The notes: generated by a model from the sequence alone, not told the origin. A stretch of 10,739 bases of DNA from Ruminococcus sp. UBA7014 (GCA_002449575.1 DJXC01000091.1:1-10739); one strand, 5' to 3'; shown: positions 1 through 6,952, counted from the stretch's first letter. A program made the numbers and translations.

Positions 1-392
1 CCGACAATTAATTTCGCATCTACCCCCTGTTTGGTGTAATAGTCTGTGAGTGCTGCCTTAACAGCTTCTTCAGCGAGTACGGAACAGTGAACTTTGACAG
101 GCGGCAGACCGTCAAGTGCTTCCATTACGGCTTTATTAGTCAGTTTCAGAGCATCATCAATGGTTTTGCCTTTAATCATTTCGGTTGCCATAGAAGAAGT
201 GGCAATCGCTGCACCACAGCCGAATGTTTTGAACTTGACATCAGAAATTGTTTCACCGTCAATTTTCAGATACATTTTCATGATGTCGCCGCATTTTGCA
301 TTACCGACTTCACCAATTCCGTCAGCATCCGGGATTTCGCCTACATTACGTGGATTTGTAAAATGGTCCATTACTTTTTCACTGTAATTCAT
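1..392 (-). CDS. nifU: Fe-S cluster assembly scaffold protein NifU/IscU type (partial, 3' end outside window)
   Basis: This is the scaffold on which [2Fe-2S] and [4Fe-4S] clusters are built from sulfur supplied by the cysteine desulfurase encoded just upstream. I read 130 complete codons from ATG at 392; the gene is still open at position 1, so its last residues are missing. The three scaffold cysteines are present: Cys34 in NAKCGD, Cys59 in FGCGAA and Cys103 in VKVHCSVLAEEA, with conserved Asp36 after the first. There is no insertion of about 19 residues between the first two cysteines, which points to the NifU/IscU type rather than SufU. A strong AAGGAGGA (401-408) lies 8 bases before the ATG and fixes the start. 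Only 21 bases separate it from the nifS stop, so the two are very likely co-transcribed. No C-terminal NifU domain can be judged because of the cut. Confidence 0.95.
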   Translation of the reverse strand, partial: MNYSEKVMDHFTNPRNVGEIPDADGIGEVGNAKCGDIMKMYLKIDGETISDVKFKTFGCGAAIATSSMATEMIKGKTIDDALKLTNKAVMEALDGLPPVKVHCSVLAEEAVKAALTDYYTKQGVDAKLIV

Positions 393-413
393 AATAAAAT
401 TCCTCCTTGTTGC

Positions 414-1607
414 TTATACGAGTTTTATATTTTCTTTTGTCAGTCTTTCCCACATGGGAGACATGCTTCTTAATTTTTCCACGATTTCGGGAAGTACAGC
501 GAGAATATAATCTGCATCTTCTTCCGTAAATTCTTCGCCGAAACTTAATCGCAAAGAACCGTGTGCCACTTCGTGAACCAGTCCCAGAGACAGCAGTACA
601 TGAGACGGGTCAAGAGAACCTGACGTGCAGGCAGAACCAGAAGAAGCCTGAATACCATAATGGTCAAGCATCAGCAGAAGGCTTTCGCCTTCGATTCCGA
701 CAATGGAAATATTAACATTTCCACAGAGTCTCTTTTCCTTGTCGCCGTTGAGCCGTGTCTGGTCAATTTTCAGAATTCCTTCGATAAGCTTATCACGGAG
801 AGGGGTCAGTTTAGCAATTTTGCCGGGAATATCTGCTGTTGCGATTTCAATCGCTTTTGCAATGCCGATAATACCGGGAACATTTTCTGTTCCGGCACGC
901 TTACCGGATTCCTGACCGCCGCCGTGAATCAGATTCGACAGAAGGATACCTTTTCTGACATACAAGACACCGATACCTTTTGGAGCATGGAATTTATGAC
1001 CAGAAATGGAAAGCATATCAATATTTTGTGCCTTGACATCAATTGGCACATTGCCGACTGCCTGTACAGCATCTGTATGGAACAGAACTTTATGCTTCTT
1101 GCAGATTTCACCAATTTCAGAAATAGGCTGAATTGTACCGATTTCGTTATTGGCATACATCACTGTAACCAAAGCAGTATCTTCACGGATAGCCTTTTCG
1201 ACATCTTCGGGATTGACAAGCCCTTCCGGACTGACGGGCAGATATGTTACTTCAAAGCCGTGTTTTTCGAGGAATTCGCAGGTATGCAAAACGGCATGAT
1301 GTTCAAATACAGTGGTAATAATATGCTTTTTGCCTTTTGCGGCGAGTCTGTCCGCAGTGCCTTTGATAGCCCAGTTATCCGATTCTGAGCCGCCTGCCGT
1401 AAAATAGATTTCCTTCGGGTCAGCGTTAAGGCATTTTGCAACTCTTGCACGGGCATCTATAATAGCACGTTCATTCTCACGTCCTTTCGCATAGATACTG
1501 GACGGATTACCGAAATGTTCCTGAAAATAGGGAAGCATTTCTTTTAAAACTTCATCTGACACGGCTGTTGTGGCAGCGTGGTCAGCGTAAATACAACGTT
1601 TTTCCAT
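414..1607 (-). CDS. nifS: Cysteine desulfurase NifS/IscS (class V aminotransferase fold)
   Basis: PLP-dependent enzyme that converts cysteine to alanine and passes the sulfur as a persulfide to the NifU scaffold; cytoplasmic. The 397-residue product has the usual length. Visible landmarks: N-terminal YADHAATT; EHHAVL with His103/His104; HTDAVQ with Asp179 and Gln182, which bind the cofactor; SISGHK with Lys205 as the expected PLP Schiff-base lysine; and the active-site loop ASSGSACTSGSLDPSHVL with Cys327 as the persulfide cysteine. This loop makes it a group I (NifS/IscS) enzyme rather than SufS. I start it at ATG 1607 because the family begins at this point and AAGAAGG (1616-1622) lies 8 bases upstream. 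An in-frame extension from TTG at 1691 has no ribosome site and would cross the inner promoter. Two promoters lie upstream. No Rrf2/IscR regulator gene is adjacent. Confidence 0.97.
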   Translation of the reverse strand: MEKRCIYADHAATTAVSDEVLKEMLPYFQEHFGNPSSIYAKGRENERAIIDARARVAKCLNADPKEIYFTAGGSESDNWAIKGTADRLAAKGKKHIITTVFEHHAVLHTCEFLEKHGFEVTYLPVSPEGLVNPEDVEKAIREDTALVTVMYANNEIGTIQPISEIGEICKKHKVLFHTDAVQAVGNVPIDVKAQNIDMLSISGHKFHAPKGIGVLYVRKGILLSNLIHGGGQESGKRAGTENVPGIIGIAKAIEIATADIPGKIAKLTPLRDKLIEGILKIDQTRLNGDKEKRLCGNVNISIVGIEGESLLLMLDHYGIQASSGSACTSGSLDPSHVLLSLGLVHEVAHGSLRLSFGEEFTEEDADYILAVLPEIVEKLRSMSPMWERLTKENIKLV

Positions 1608-1615
1608 TGGTAAAA

Positions 1616-1622
1616 CCTTCTT
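1616..1622 (-). promoter_or_regulatory. Ribosome binding site deciding the nifS start
   Basis: Minus strand AAGAAGG, 8 bases before ATG 1607. It supports the 397-residue form over the in-frame extension to 1691. Confidence 0.7.
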
Positions 1623-1640
1623 TTTGTAAATTTTTCTTAT

Positions 1641-1669
1641 ATTATACCACATCGATAGAAATAATACAA
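1641..1669 (-). promoter_or_regulatory. Inner promoter (P2) of nifS-nifU
   Basis: Read on the minus strand: -35 TTGTAT (1664-1669), a 17-base spacer, and -10 TATAAT (1641-1646) preceded by TGG, an extended -10. It would start transcription near 1634, giving a leader of about 27 bases that holds the nifS ribosome site. The -35 matches the consensus at only three positions; the -10 is perfect. Confidence 0.65.
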
Positions 1670-1738
1670 TATTCGTTAGATGGGTTAACAATTTTCAATC
1701 CTGATAGCGGAATCGTTATTTTTTGGCGGACTGTTTCA

Positions 1739-1767
1739 ATTATAACAAAAAAATAGATATTTGTCAA
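1739..1767 (-). promoter_or_regulatory. Outer consensus sigma-A promoter (P1) of nifS-nifU
   Basis: Read on the minus strand: -35 TTGACA (1762-1767), spacer of exactly 17 bases, -10 TATAAT (1739-1744). Both hexamers match the housekeeping consensus perfectly, so this is a strong promoter unless repressed. Transcription would start near 1732, giving a leader of about 125 bases that runs through P2. Confidence 0.85.
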
Positions 1768-1798
1768 CAGGAAATTAGAAAAATTCACAAACGAAAAG

Positions 1799-1826
1799 AA
1801 AACTGTCCGGAAGTACAGACAGTTTT
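1799..1826 (-). terminator. Rho-independent terminator after thrB
   Basis: Arms AAAACTGTC (1799-1807) and GACAGTTTT (1818-1826) are a perfect 9-bp inverted repeat around a 10-base loop. Read leftwards, the stem is followed by more T-rich sequence (CTTTTCG). It lies 8 bases beyond the thrB stop and separates thrB from the nifS promoters. Confidence 0.85.
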
Positions 1827-1833
1827 CAGAAAC

Positions 1834-2721
1834 TTATAATAATACACAGCCGTTATTGTCAATTTTGAGGTCATGAACTTTCCAGCCTTTCAGCCCGGCA
1901 TTATCAAGGGAGAAGCGCATTTTTCCGGCGAAGTAAGTATTTTCTTCATCAGCAATTGCCATGACGGTAGGACCAGCACCGGAAATATAGGCAGCATATG
2001 CGCCGTGAGCATAAGCAATATCAAAAACTTCACGGGCATGAGGGATTAAAGCCATTCTGTAGGGCTGATGCAGTTTATCATGAGTTGCTGTGCGGAGATT
2101 CTCAAATTTTCCAGTCAGCAGAGAAGCGGAAAACAAAGCGGCTCTGGAAAGATTATAGACAGCATCCTTGTGAGAGACTTCTGACGGCAGACAAGCACGG
2201 GCTTTTTCGGTTTTAAGTTCAAAATCCGGAATCATGGCGACAAAGCGCAGTTTGGTATAGACTTCCTGCTTGACCCAGTGGACACGTCTGCCATCGAATA
2301 CGGCTGTTACAATCCCGCCAAGCAGAGCAGGTGCAGTATTATCGGGATGACCTTCAATCTGTGCAGCAAGGTCAACTAAATCATCTGTATTGAGCGGATT
2401 GCCAAGCAATGTATTTGCACCGACCAGACCGGCAACAATACAAGCTGAACTTGAGCCGAGTCCTCGTGTCATCGGGATTCTGTCATGCTGAATGAGTTTC
2501 AGACCGTCTAATTTTCTGCCGCAGACTTCAAATAAATCTTTTGCAGAAGTATAGATTAAATTTTTTTCGTCTGTGGGGACATGCGGGTTATCAGGGGAAG
2601 AAATTTCGATTCTGTCACTTTCTTCCATTTCGATAGTATTATAATACTGTAAAGCAAGCCCCAGTGCATCGAAACCTGCGCCGAGATTGGCACTGGTAGC
2701 AGGTACTTGTAAAGTAATCAT
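1834..2721 (-). CDS. thrB: Homoserine kinase (GHMP kinase family)
   Basis: Phosphorylates L-homoserine with ATP to O-phosphohomoserine, the penultimate step of threonine synthesis; cytoplasmic. The 295-residue length is normal for ThrB. GHMP motifs seen in order: N-terminal VPATSANLGAGFDALGLAL (residues 6-24); the ATP-binding loop RGLGSSSAC (86-94); EGHPDNTAPALLGG (123-136), typical of homoserine kinases; and C-terminal AYISGAGPTVMAI (244-256). I start at ATG 2721, where ThrB homologues begin; ATG codons at 2733 and 2748 would add residues outside the family pattern, and the one at 2733 directly abuts the AAGGAG. Only one base separates this ATG from the stop of the preceding 153-residue gene, so translation is probably coupled. 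No other threonine genes (thrA/hom, thrC) are in the window. A terminator follows. Confidence 0.95.
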   Translation of the reverse strand: MITLQVPATSANLGAGFDALGLALQYYNTIEMEESDRIEISSPDNPHVPTDEKNLIYTSAKDLFEVCGRKLDGLKLIQHDRIPMTRGLGSSSACIVAGLVGANTLLGNPLNTDDLVDLAAQIEGHPDNTAPALLGGIVTAVFDGRRVHWVKQEVYTKLRFVAMIPDFELKTEKARACLPSEVSHKDAVYNLSRAALFSASLLTGKFENLRTATHDKLHQPYRMALIPHAREVFDIAYAHGAYAAYISGAGPTVMAIADEENTYFAGKMRFSLDNAGLKGWKVHDLKIDNNGCVLL

Positions 2722-2722
2722 A

Positions 2723-3184
2723 TTATAGCTCATCTCCTTCAGGTTCAATTAAATCATATTCAGAAAATTCAGCATGTTCCCAGCTTTCGACTCTTGCCTG
2801 AATAGTTTCTTCATCATAGCCGAACCAGGTAATTTCCCACAGCACAGCGGCGGTGAAAACTTCTCTGCCGTAGTGCGAGAGGGTTTCGGTATCCACAGTC
2901 CAGCCGAGGACTTCTTTCCAAGGTGTAATTTCAATACCAAATTTTTCGGGGTCATGCGTATTTTTTGCATAGACATCTTCATAACTTTCTTCCTCTGTCT
3001 GAACATGACTCATAAAAAGCGTCCATTCGCCGGAAATTTCCGGTGCAAGGCTTTTGATATTTTTCAGAAATTCCGTGAAAACTTCCCGTGTTTGCTGCAA
3101 ATCCGGCGAGTCGGTGCAAAGTGTCAGGAATTCTTCTGTCAGAACAGTTTCTTCACAGGCATGTAAGATTTCATAAAAATACAT
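2723..3184 (-). CDS. Uncharacterised acidic protein, first gene of the thrB operon
   Basis: I do not recognise a function. The 153-residue product is soluble, with no signal peptide or membrane helix, and strongly acidic, ending in IEPEGDEL. Two aromatic segments look like the conserved core: ITPWKEVLGWTVD (86-98) and AAVLWEITWFGYDEETIQARVESWE (112-136), the latter apparently a helix. The pattern is reminiscent of small Clostridia-restricted unknown families (DUF6557-like, from memory and unverified). The start is ATG 3184, with AGGAGA (3192-3197) 7 bases upstream; an in-frame GTG at 3253 falls in the loop of the preceding terminator and is rejected. It ends one base before thrB and therefore shares its mRNA. 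A lone TATACT (3203-3208) could be its -10, but I see no matching -35. Nothing links it biochemically to threonine synthesis. Confidence 0.85.
   Translation of the reverse strand: MYFYEILHACEETVLTEEFLTLCTDSPDLQQTREVFTEFLKNIKSLAPEISGEWTLFMSHVQTEEESYEDVYAKNTHDPEKFGIEITPWKEVLGWTVDTETLSHYGREVFTAAVLWEITWFGYDEETIQARVESWEHAEFSEYDLIEPEGDEL
2734..2739 (-). promoter_or_regulatory. Ribosome binding site of thrB, inside the upstream gene
   Basis: Minus strand AAGGAG lies within the last codons of the 153-residue gene, 12 bases from ATG 2721. This spacing is rather long and fits re-initiation by ribosomes finishing the upstream gene. The ATG at 2733 directly abuts the site and is unlikely to be used. Confidence 0.55.
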
Positions 3185-3235
3185 AAAATTTTCTCCTGTT
3201 TCAGTATATGAAAAATCTGTTTTCTTTGATACACG

Positions 3236-3261
3236 AAAAGACGGCGAAAACACCGTCTTTT
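3236..3261 (-). terminator. Rho-independent terminator after yfhO-like gene
   Basis: Arms AAAAGACGG (3236-3244) and CCGTCTTTT (3253-3261) form a perfect 9-bp stem with an 8-base loop; read leftwards the stem ends in TTTT and continues CGTGTAT. It lies about 13 bases beyond the yfhO-like stop and makes the thrB pair a separate transcription unit. The A/T-ended stem means it may also work rightwards. Confidence 0.8.
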
Positions 3262-3273
3262 CTGAATTTCTGA

Positions 3274-6183
3274 TTAAGAAGCGGCTTTTTCAGCCTGCAT
3301 GGCTTCACGTCTTTTGTTGCGGACTCTCGCAATCAGAACTTTATTATTTTTTCTGTCATAAGTGTAGAACATGATAATAATTGCAATTCCCACTCCAAGC
3401 ATTATCATTCCTGTCATAAAATAAGGTGGCAGATAGCTCATTGTAATAGTATGTGTACCGGGTTCAAGTTCTACATAAATCATTGCTTTCAGACACTGCT
3501 GTGCATTCACACTTTCTGTTTTGCCGTCTTCGCTGATGACCTGTACTTTTTTACCGTCTACCTTGACAGTCCAGCCTTCTTCATAAGGTATGGAAGTGAA
3601 CAGAATCTGCCCTTCCTGTGCATTGACAGTGCCTTTGATATAAGTTGCATTCTGTTTTTCAATCTGCATCTGCTGAGTTTTCAGAACGTCAATGTCTGCC
3701 TGATAAACATCTTCATTGAAATAGTAGAAATATGGTGCTTTGACGATAGTTGCATTTTGGTCATTATCCACCGTCATGCGGAGTGCAAGTTTTGTACCGG
3801 GTTCATAAACACCCAAATCCAAGATACAGTAATTCTTTGTCTCGAAATATCTGCCGAAAGACTTGAAATTATATTTTTCGGTCACATTGTCCCATGTGCC
3901 AAGCCAGAGATTGACAGCCTGTTCATTTTCAGTTTTCAGATATGCATAAATGCGTTTATTCTGTCCGACAGTAAAGCGATAATCAACAGTCGGGTCTCCA
4001 CTGTCCATTTTGGTATAAGTTGCCTGACCGTTATAATCAGAAAGTGTAACTGCACCAAGAACAGTTTCCACATCGGAAACGGGAGTATAATAAGATTCTG
4101 TATAGGAAATCTGTCCGGCGGCATCAAATTCTGTTTTGCCCATCATAGTGCTTAACAGCACGTTCTGACTGTTAAACGGGTTATCATTGCCAAGATGGTC
4201 AATTCTCAGCAGGTCATCATTTACCAGATAGCCGATAGAAAGTGCATTTGGATTCTGATAAATGCTGATTGTTTTATTTTTCGGAGTGCCGTCAGCGTTT
4301 TTGTCGTCATAATCATCATAATTATATTCCTCTACTTTGGGATAGGACGGATGCAGGAGCGGTCTGGCAGTGACATCTCCCCTGTCAAGAACGTACTTGA
4401 TACCAAGCAGGGAATCGGCAAGTTCGGTTGTGCCGTCATATCTGGAATAGTAGCTTCTCATGTTATAGCCCATAGTTTCGATAAAATTCAGAGTCTGGGC
4501 ATTCATGACAGAGCTGGAATGTGTCAGTCCTTTCAGACCGAATGCCATGTTATCATTGACACATCTGGTGAACGTTTTTTCTGAACGGTATAAGCCGCCG
4601 TCAATGCCGTTGCTGTGATTCTTGTCATATTCTTCCATGATATCCACGGCTTTTCGTCCGGACTGAATAAACGTCCTGTAAGAGGCTCTGGAAGAATAGG
4701 CGACTTCTTTATCAACAGAATGCATTGTTTCCACAGTATTGAAAATCAGTTCTCCGGAAACAACACAGGTCAGAAGTACAGGCAGAACCAGTTTTGATTT
4801 TTTAGAAATCATACCGCCAAGAAGCAGCAGATAAACAGCAGATAAGCCAACCGAAAGCCATATAGATTTCATTTCGTCAATGCTTTCATAGCCCTGTGTG
4901 TTGATAAACAGGCATAACGCCAGAAATCCGAAGAAGATGCCGCCAAGCCAGCTTGTTTCGACATGTTCCAGTTCCCGGAATGCTGTTGCCGCCATGGAAA
5001 GCAGAATGAATGATACAATAAAAGAATACCGGAAAGGCAGCCAGTTCGGCACTTGTCCGCCATGCCACCACATATCCACAGGCTTGATATACATACTGAA
5101 AAACATCACTGTCAGCAGAAAACCATAGCCAAGTTTCTGTTTCAGCTGAATTTTCTTGTTCAGGAAAAACAGCGGCAGCAGCACAGCCGTCAGAATGCCG
5201 CAGTAAATTTCCGGACTGCCCTGCACATTCACAGAGTCATACTGACAAGTCAGTAATTGTCTGAATATAATCACCGGGTCAAATTGTGTCTTGAAACTGT
5301 AATCCGGTTCTGTAAAATCAAACTTACCAAGAGACAAAGCCTTATAAACCGGCAGAATCATGAATGCTGCACACATCACAGCAACAACTGTACATACACC
5401 GAATGTCATGCAGGTGTAGAAAAAATCCATGACTTTTCTGTTTTTCTGTTCTGTTCCGAAAAACAGGTAATAAATAAAATATATGGCTGTAAAAATGCCT
5501 ATCATATAACCGATATAAAAATTCGCCACAAACATGACAGCAATCGGAATAATATAATTAATTTTTCTACCGTCATCAATCAGGTATTCCACACCGAGTG
5601 CAATCAGCGGCAGAAATACCAGACCGTCCAGCCACATCGGGTCAATGGTCTGAATTACCATGTACGCCATCAGAGAATATAAAATGCCGAATATCAGTGC
5701 CGGCAGTGGCTGTAATTTCTTGCTTTTCTGCAAATAAATATGAAATGTTAGACTTGCCGAGCCAATCTTTGCCAGAATCATCAGCAACAGACTGGTCAGC
5801 ATCATTTTTTCCGGCAGAAGCATGACAATCAGTGTGAACGGACTCGCCAGATAATAACCGATAACACCCATATACCCGCCGGACAGGTTTCTGCTCCAAT
5901 TATAGAAGATACTGCCGTCACCCCAGAAGGCATCCCGCAAAGCCTCAAAATAATAGACATACTGTGCATTAAAATCCAGTGCCAGCACAGACTGTTCCCC
6001 AAACGGGTAAAGTCCGAAAATAGCATAGCAGATATACATCAGTATGACCGGGATGAAAAATGCCATCAGGTAAAAACGGTTGCGGAAGAACCAGCCTTTT
6101 ATCCCGCCGGAAGATGCAGTTTTTCTGGGCTGTGATACGGCAGGTTTGGAAACCGGTGCTTTTTCCGCTGTTGAATTTTCCAT
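3274..6183 (-). CDS. YfhO-family polytopic membrane protein, probable GT-C glycosyltransferase
   Basis: A 969-residue integral membrane protein of the YfhO family. B. subtilis YfhO is implicated in lipoteichoic acid glycosylation, so the likely role is moving a sugar from a lipid carrier to a cell-surface polymer outside the membrane; the substrate here is unknown. Seen: a cytoplasmic Ser/Pro/Lys N-terminus (1-35); about 14 hydrophobic helices between 37 and 483; one large extracellular region (about 485-915); a last helix (about 922-942); and a basic cytoplasmic tail. Family signatures include VLALDFNAQY in the first outer loop (Asp70, candidate GT-C catalytic acid), DPMWLDGLVFLPL (181-193) and PNWLPFRYSF (379-388). 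The extracellular part ends in a beta-rich stretch near PYEEGWTVKVDGKKV. ATG 6183 follows AGGAGGA by 5 bases. It is transcribed alone. No CsbB-like or GtcA-like partner is visible nearby. Confidence 0.9.
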   Translation of the reverse strand: MENSTAEKAPVSKPAVSQPRKTASSGGIKGWFFRNRFYLMAFFIPVILMYICYAIFGLYPFGEQSVLALDFNAQYVYYFEALRDAFWGDGSIFYNWSRNLSGGYMGVIGYYLASPFTLIVMLLPEKMMLTSLLLMILAKIGSASLTFHIYLQKSKKLQPLPALIFGILYSLMAYMVIQTIDPMWLDGLVFLPLIALGVEYLIDDGRKINYIIPIAVMFVANFYIGYMIGIFTAIYFIYYLFFGTEQKNRKVMDFFYTCMTFGVCTVVAVMCAAFMILPVYKALSLGKFDFTEPDYSFKTQFDPVIIFRQLLTCQYDSVNVQGSPEIYCGILTAVLLPLFFLNKKIQLKQKLGYGFLLTVMFFSMYIKPVDMWWHGGQVPNWLPFRYSFIVSFILLSMAATAFRELEHVETSWLGGIFFGFLALCLFINTQGYESIDEMKSIWLSVGLSAVYLLLLGGMISKKSKLVLPVLLTCVVSGELIFNTVETMHSVDKEVAYSSRASYRTFIQSGRKAVDIMEEYDKNHSNGIDGGLYRSEKTFTRCVNDNMAFGLKGLTHSSSVMNAQTLNFIETMGYNMRSYYSRYDGTTELADSLLGIKYVLDRGDVTARPLLHPSYPKVEEYNYDDYDDKNADGTPKNKTISIYQNPNALSIGYLVNDDLLRIDHLGNDNPFNSQNVLLSTMMGKTEFDAAGQISYTESYYTPVSDVETVLGAVTLSDYNGQATYTKMDSGDPTVDYRFTVGQNKRIYAYLKTENEQAVNLWLGTWDNVTEKYNFKSFGRYFETKNYCILDLGVYEPGTKLALRMTVDNDQNATIVKAPYFYYFNEDVYQADIDVLKTQQMQIEKQNATYIKGTVNAQEGQILFTSIPYEEGWTVKVDGKKVQVISEDGKTESVNAQQCLKAMIYVELEPGTHTITMSYLPPYFMTGMIMLGVGIAIIIMFYTYDRKNNKVLIARVRNKRREAMQAEKAAS

Positions 6184-6247
6184 GTTAGTCCTCCTCTTAT
6201 TTCAATTTTTTAAAATTTCTATGCAGTGAAAAACCGCAGATGTAGTT

Positions 6248-6276
6248 ATTATACCATGCTTTTCCGCATTTTGCAA
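6248..6276 (-). promoter_or_regulatory. Promoter of the yfhO-like gene (extended -10)
   Basis: Read on the minus strand: -35 TTGCAA (6271-6276), 17-base spacer, -10 TATAAT (6248-6253) preceded by TGG, an extended -10. The start point would be near 6241, leaving a leader of about 58 bases before ATG 6183. No riboswitch or attenuator fold was seen in that leader. Confidence 0.8.
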
Positions 6277-6290
6277 GGGGAAAAAGGGAC

Positions 6291-6368
6291 TTTTCCGGCA
6301 AAAACGGCACAAAATGCGGCAGAATCCGGAAAAATCGTGATTTTGCACAAATCCGGGATTTTCTGCCG
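6291..6368. repeat. Nested, partly exclusive inverted repeats
   Basis: Three pairings overlap. TTTTCCGG (6291-6298) pairs with CCGGAAAA (6326-6333). CGGCAGAA (6317-6324) pairs with TTCTGCCG (6361-6368), extended inward with a bulge by TCCGG (6325-6329) against CCGGGA (6353-6358). Inside these, AAAATC (6331-6336) pairs with GATTTT (6339-6344). The first two compete for the same CCGG. They lie upstream of the yfhO promoter, so they are not in its leader. They could form the 3' end of the CmpB-like transcript or a protein site; the function is unknown. Confidence 0.5.
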
Positions 6369-6447
6369 TATAAATCAGGATATTTTTTCTTTTGTTTGTC
6401 AATCTGCACCGCATTTGCAGGCACAAAACAAAACTTTCAACAAAATT

Positions 6448-6462
6448 CAGATGAAAAATCTG
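6448..6462 (-). terminator. Weak hairpin downstream of the CmpB-like gene
   Basis: CAGAT (6448-6452) and ATCTG (6458-6462) form a 5-bp stem with a 5-base loop; read leftwards it is followed by AATTTTG. It is the nearest candidate terminator to the leftward gene ending at 6557, about 95 bases away, but it is short and AT-rich. Confidence 0.25.
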
Positions 6463-6522
6463 TAAAAAGTAATAATTAAAGAACAGAAACATTGATGATT
6501 CTGACAAAAATTGCAGAAATGC

Positions 6523-6551
6523 TTGTATCAGCATGAAAAATATGATATAAT
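6523..6551 (+). promoter_or_regulatory. Rightward promoter candidate facing into the CmpB-like gene (antisense)
   Basis: Plus strand: -35 TTGTAT (6523-6528), 17-base spacer, perfect -10 TATAAT (6546-6551) with an upstream TGA, an extended -10. The predicted start (about 6558) falls on the stop codon of the leftward gene, so the transcript would be antisense to all of it and could continue to malQ at 7130. The -35 overlaps a small dyad (ATGCT 6519-6523 / AGCAT 6530-6534). The same -35 and extended -10 combination is seen in the inner nifS promoter. Confidence 0.5.
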
Positions 6552-6556
6552 AAAAA

Positions 6557-6943
6557 TTAGTCTATGAAAAATCTTGGTTTCAGTCGCTCAAAGACATATT
6601 TCGCCGGGATACTTGTGAAATACCAGAAAATACTGTGTACCAGACAAATCTGTCCGTGATAGTTCAGCGGGAGCGTACTATAGTCCCAGACATTCCAGTG
6701 CAGATACAGATTGACAATCACACCGACTGCAAGTTCATAGGAAGTAATGACAACTGCACCAAGCAGATATAGCATCTGTTCGGGCATTGGCGGTGCATAC
6801 CGGAATAAGATACAGAGTGTTGTGAATACTGCACCTCCGGTCAGTGCCATTGTCCAGTGTGTATAGCCTCTTGCAAATATCTCAATCAGTGCATAGAGGA
6901 AATACCCTATCAGAAATGTGACCGCATATCTGGCAAGTTTCAT
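6557..6943 (-). CDS. Small four-helix membrane protein, CmpB-like (putative ABC transporter type IV permease family)
   Basis: A 128-residue integral membrane protein resembling the Pfam ABC_trans_CmpB family of Clostridia, whose annotation as an ABC permease is weakly grounded; the transported substrate, if any, is unknown. Four hydrophobic segments are seen at about 5-23, 30-48, 56-80 and 97-118. Family-type motifs are EIFARGYTHWTMALTGG, ITSYELAVGVIVN, the highly typical NVWDYSTLPLNYHGQICL, and a short basic C-terminus. I start at ATG 6943 because GGAGAG (6953-6958) lies 9 bases upstream and the first helix follows at once. An in-frame ATG at 7015 would add 24 mostly polar, lysine-rich residues without a good ribosome site. 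It appears monocistronic and divergent from malQ. No ATPase gene is near, and I could not identify its own promoter. Confidence 0.85.
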   Translation of the reverse strand: MKLARYAVTFLIGYFLYALIEIFARGYTHWTMALTGGAVFTTLCILFRYAPPMPEQMLYLLGAVVITSYELAVGVIVNLYLHWNVWDYSTLPLNYHGQICLVHSIFWYFTSIPAKYVFERLKPRFFID

Positions 6944-6952
6944 AAGAAATGA

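Larger units (their letters stand above)
6184..6556. other. Intergenic region, no convincing gene
   Basis: These 373 bases separate the YfhO-family gene from the CmpB-like gene. They contain the leftward yfhO promoter (6248-6276), nested inverted repeats (6291-6368), a weak hairpin CAGAT/ATCTG at 6448-6462 and a rightward promoter candidate (6523-6551). Open frames exist on both strands (for example minus 6202-6534 and plus 6226-6465), but they have low-complexity Phe/Cys/Lys-rich products, no convincing ribosome sites, and they cross the promoter, so I do not call them. Confidence 0.7.

Noticed and set aside
660..1388. Open frame of 242 codons on the plus strand inside nifS
   Set aside because: It is the antisense shadow of a clearly conserved nifS; the product is Phe/Asn/Cys-rich without family motifs and has no ribosome site.
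1608..1691. 28-residue N-terminal extension of NifS from TTG 1691
   Set aside because: No ribosome site, crosses promoter P2, and the family starts at the MEKRCIYADHAATT region.
3185..3253. 23-residue extension of the 153-residue protein from GTG 3253
   Set aside because: The GTG lies in the loop of the terminator of the preceding gene; ATG 3184 has a good ribosome site.
3451..4155. Open frame of 234 codons on the plus strand inside the YfhO-family gene, and others at 4195-4584 and 5257-5682
   Set aside because: Antisense shadows; runs such as consecutive isoleucines come from Asp/Tyr-rich codons read backwards, and no ribosome sites precede them.
6184..6241. Riboswitch or attenuator in the yfhO leader
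   Set aside because: The leader is only about 58 bases and shows no stable hairpin or T-run.
6197..6534. Small genes in the intergenic region (minus 6197-6424, minus 6202-6534, plus 6226-6465)
   Set aside because: They cross the yfhO promoter, have low-complexity products and lack convincing ribosome sites.
6564..6659. 31-codon open frame just after the rightward promoter candidate
   Set aside because: No ribosome binding site, too short, and fully antisense to the CmpB-like gene.
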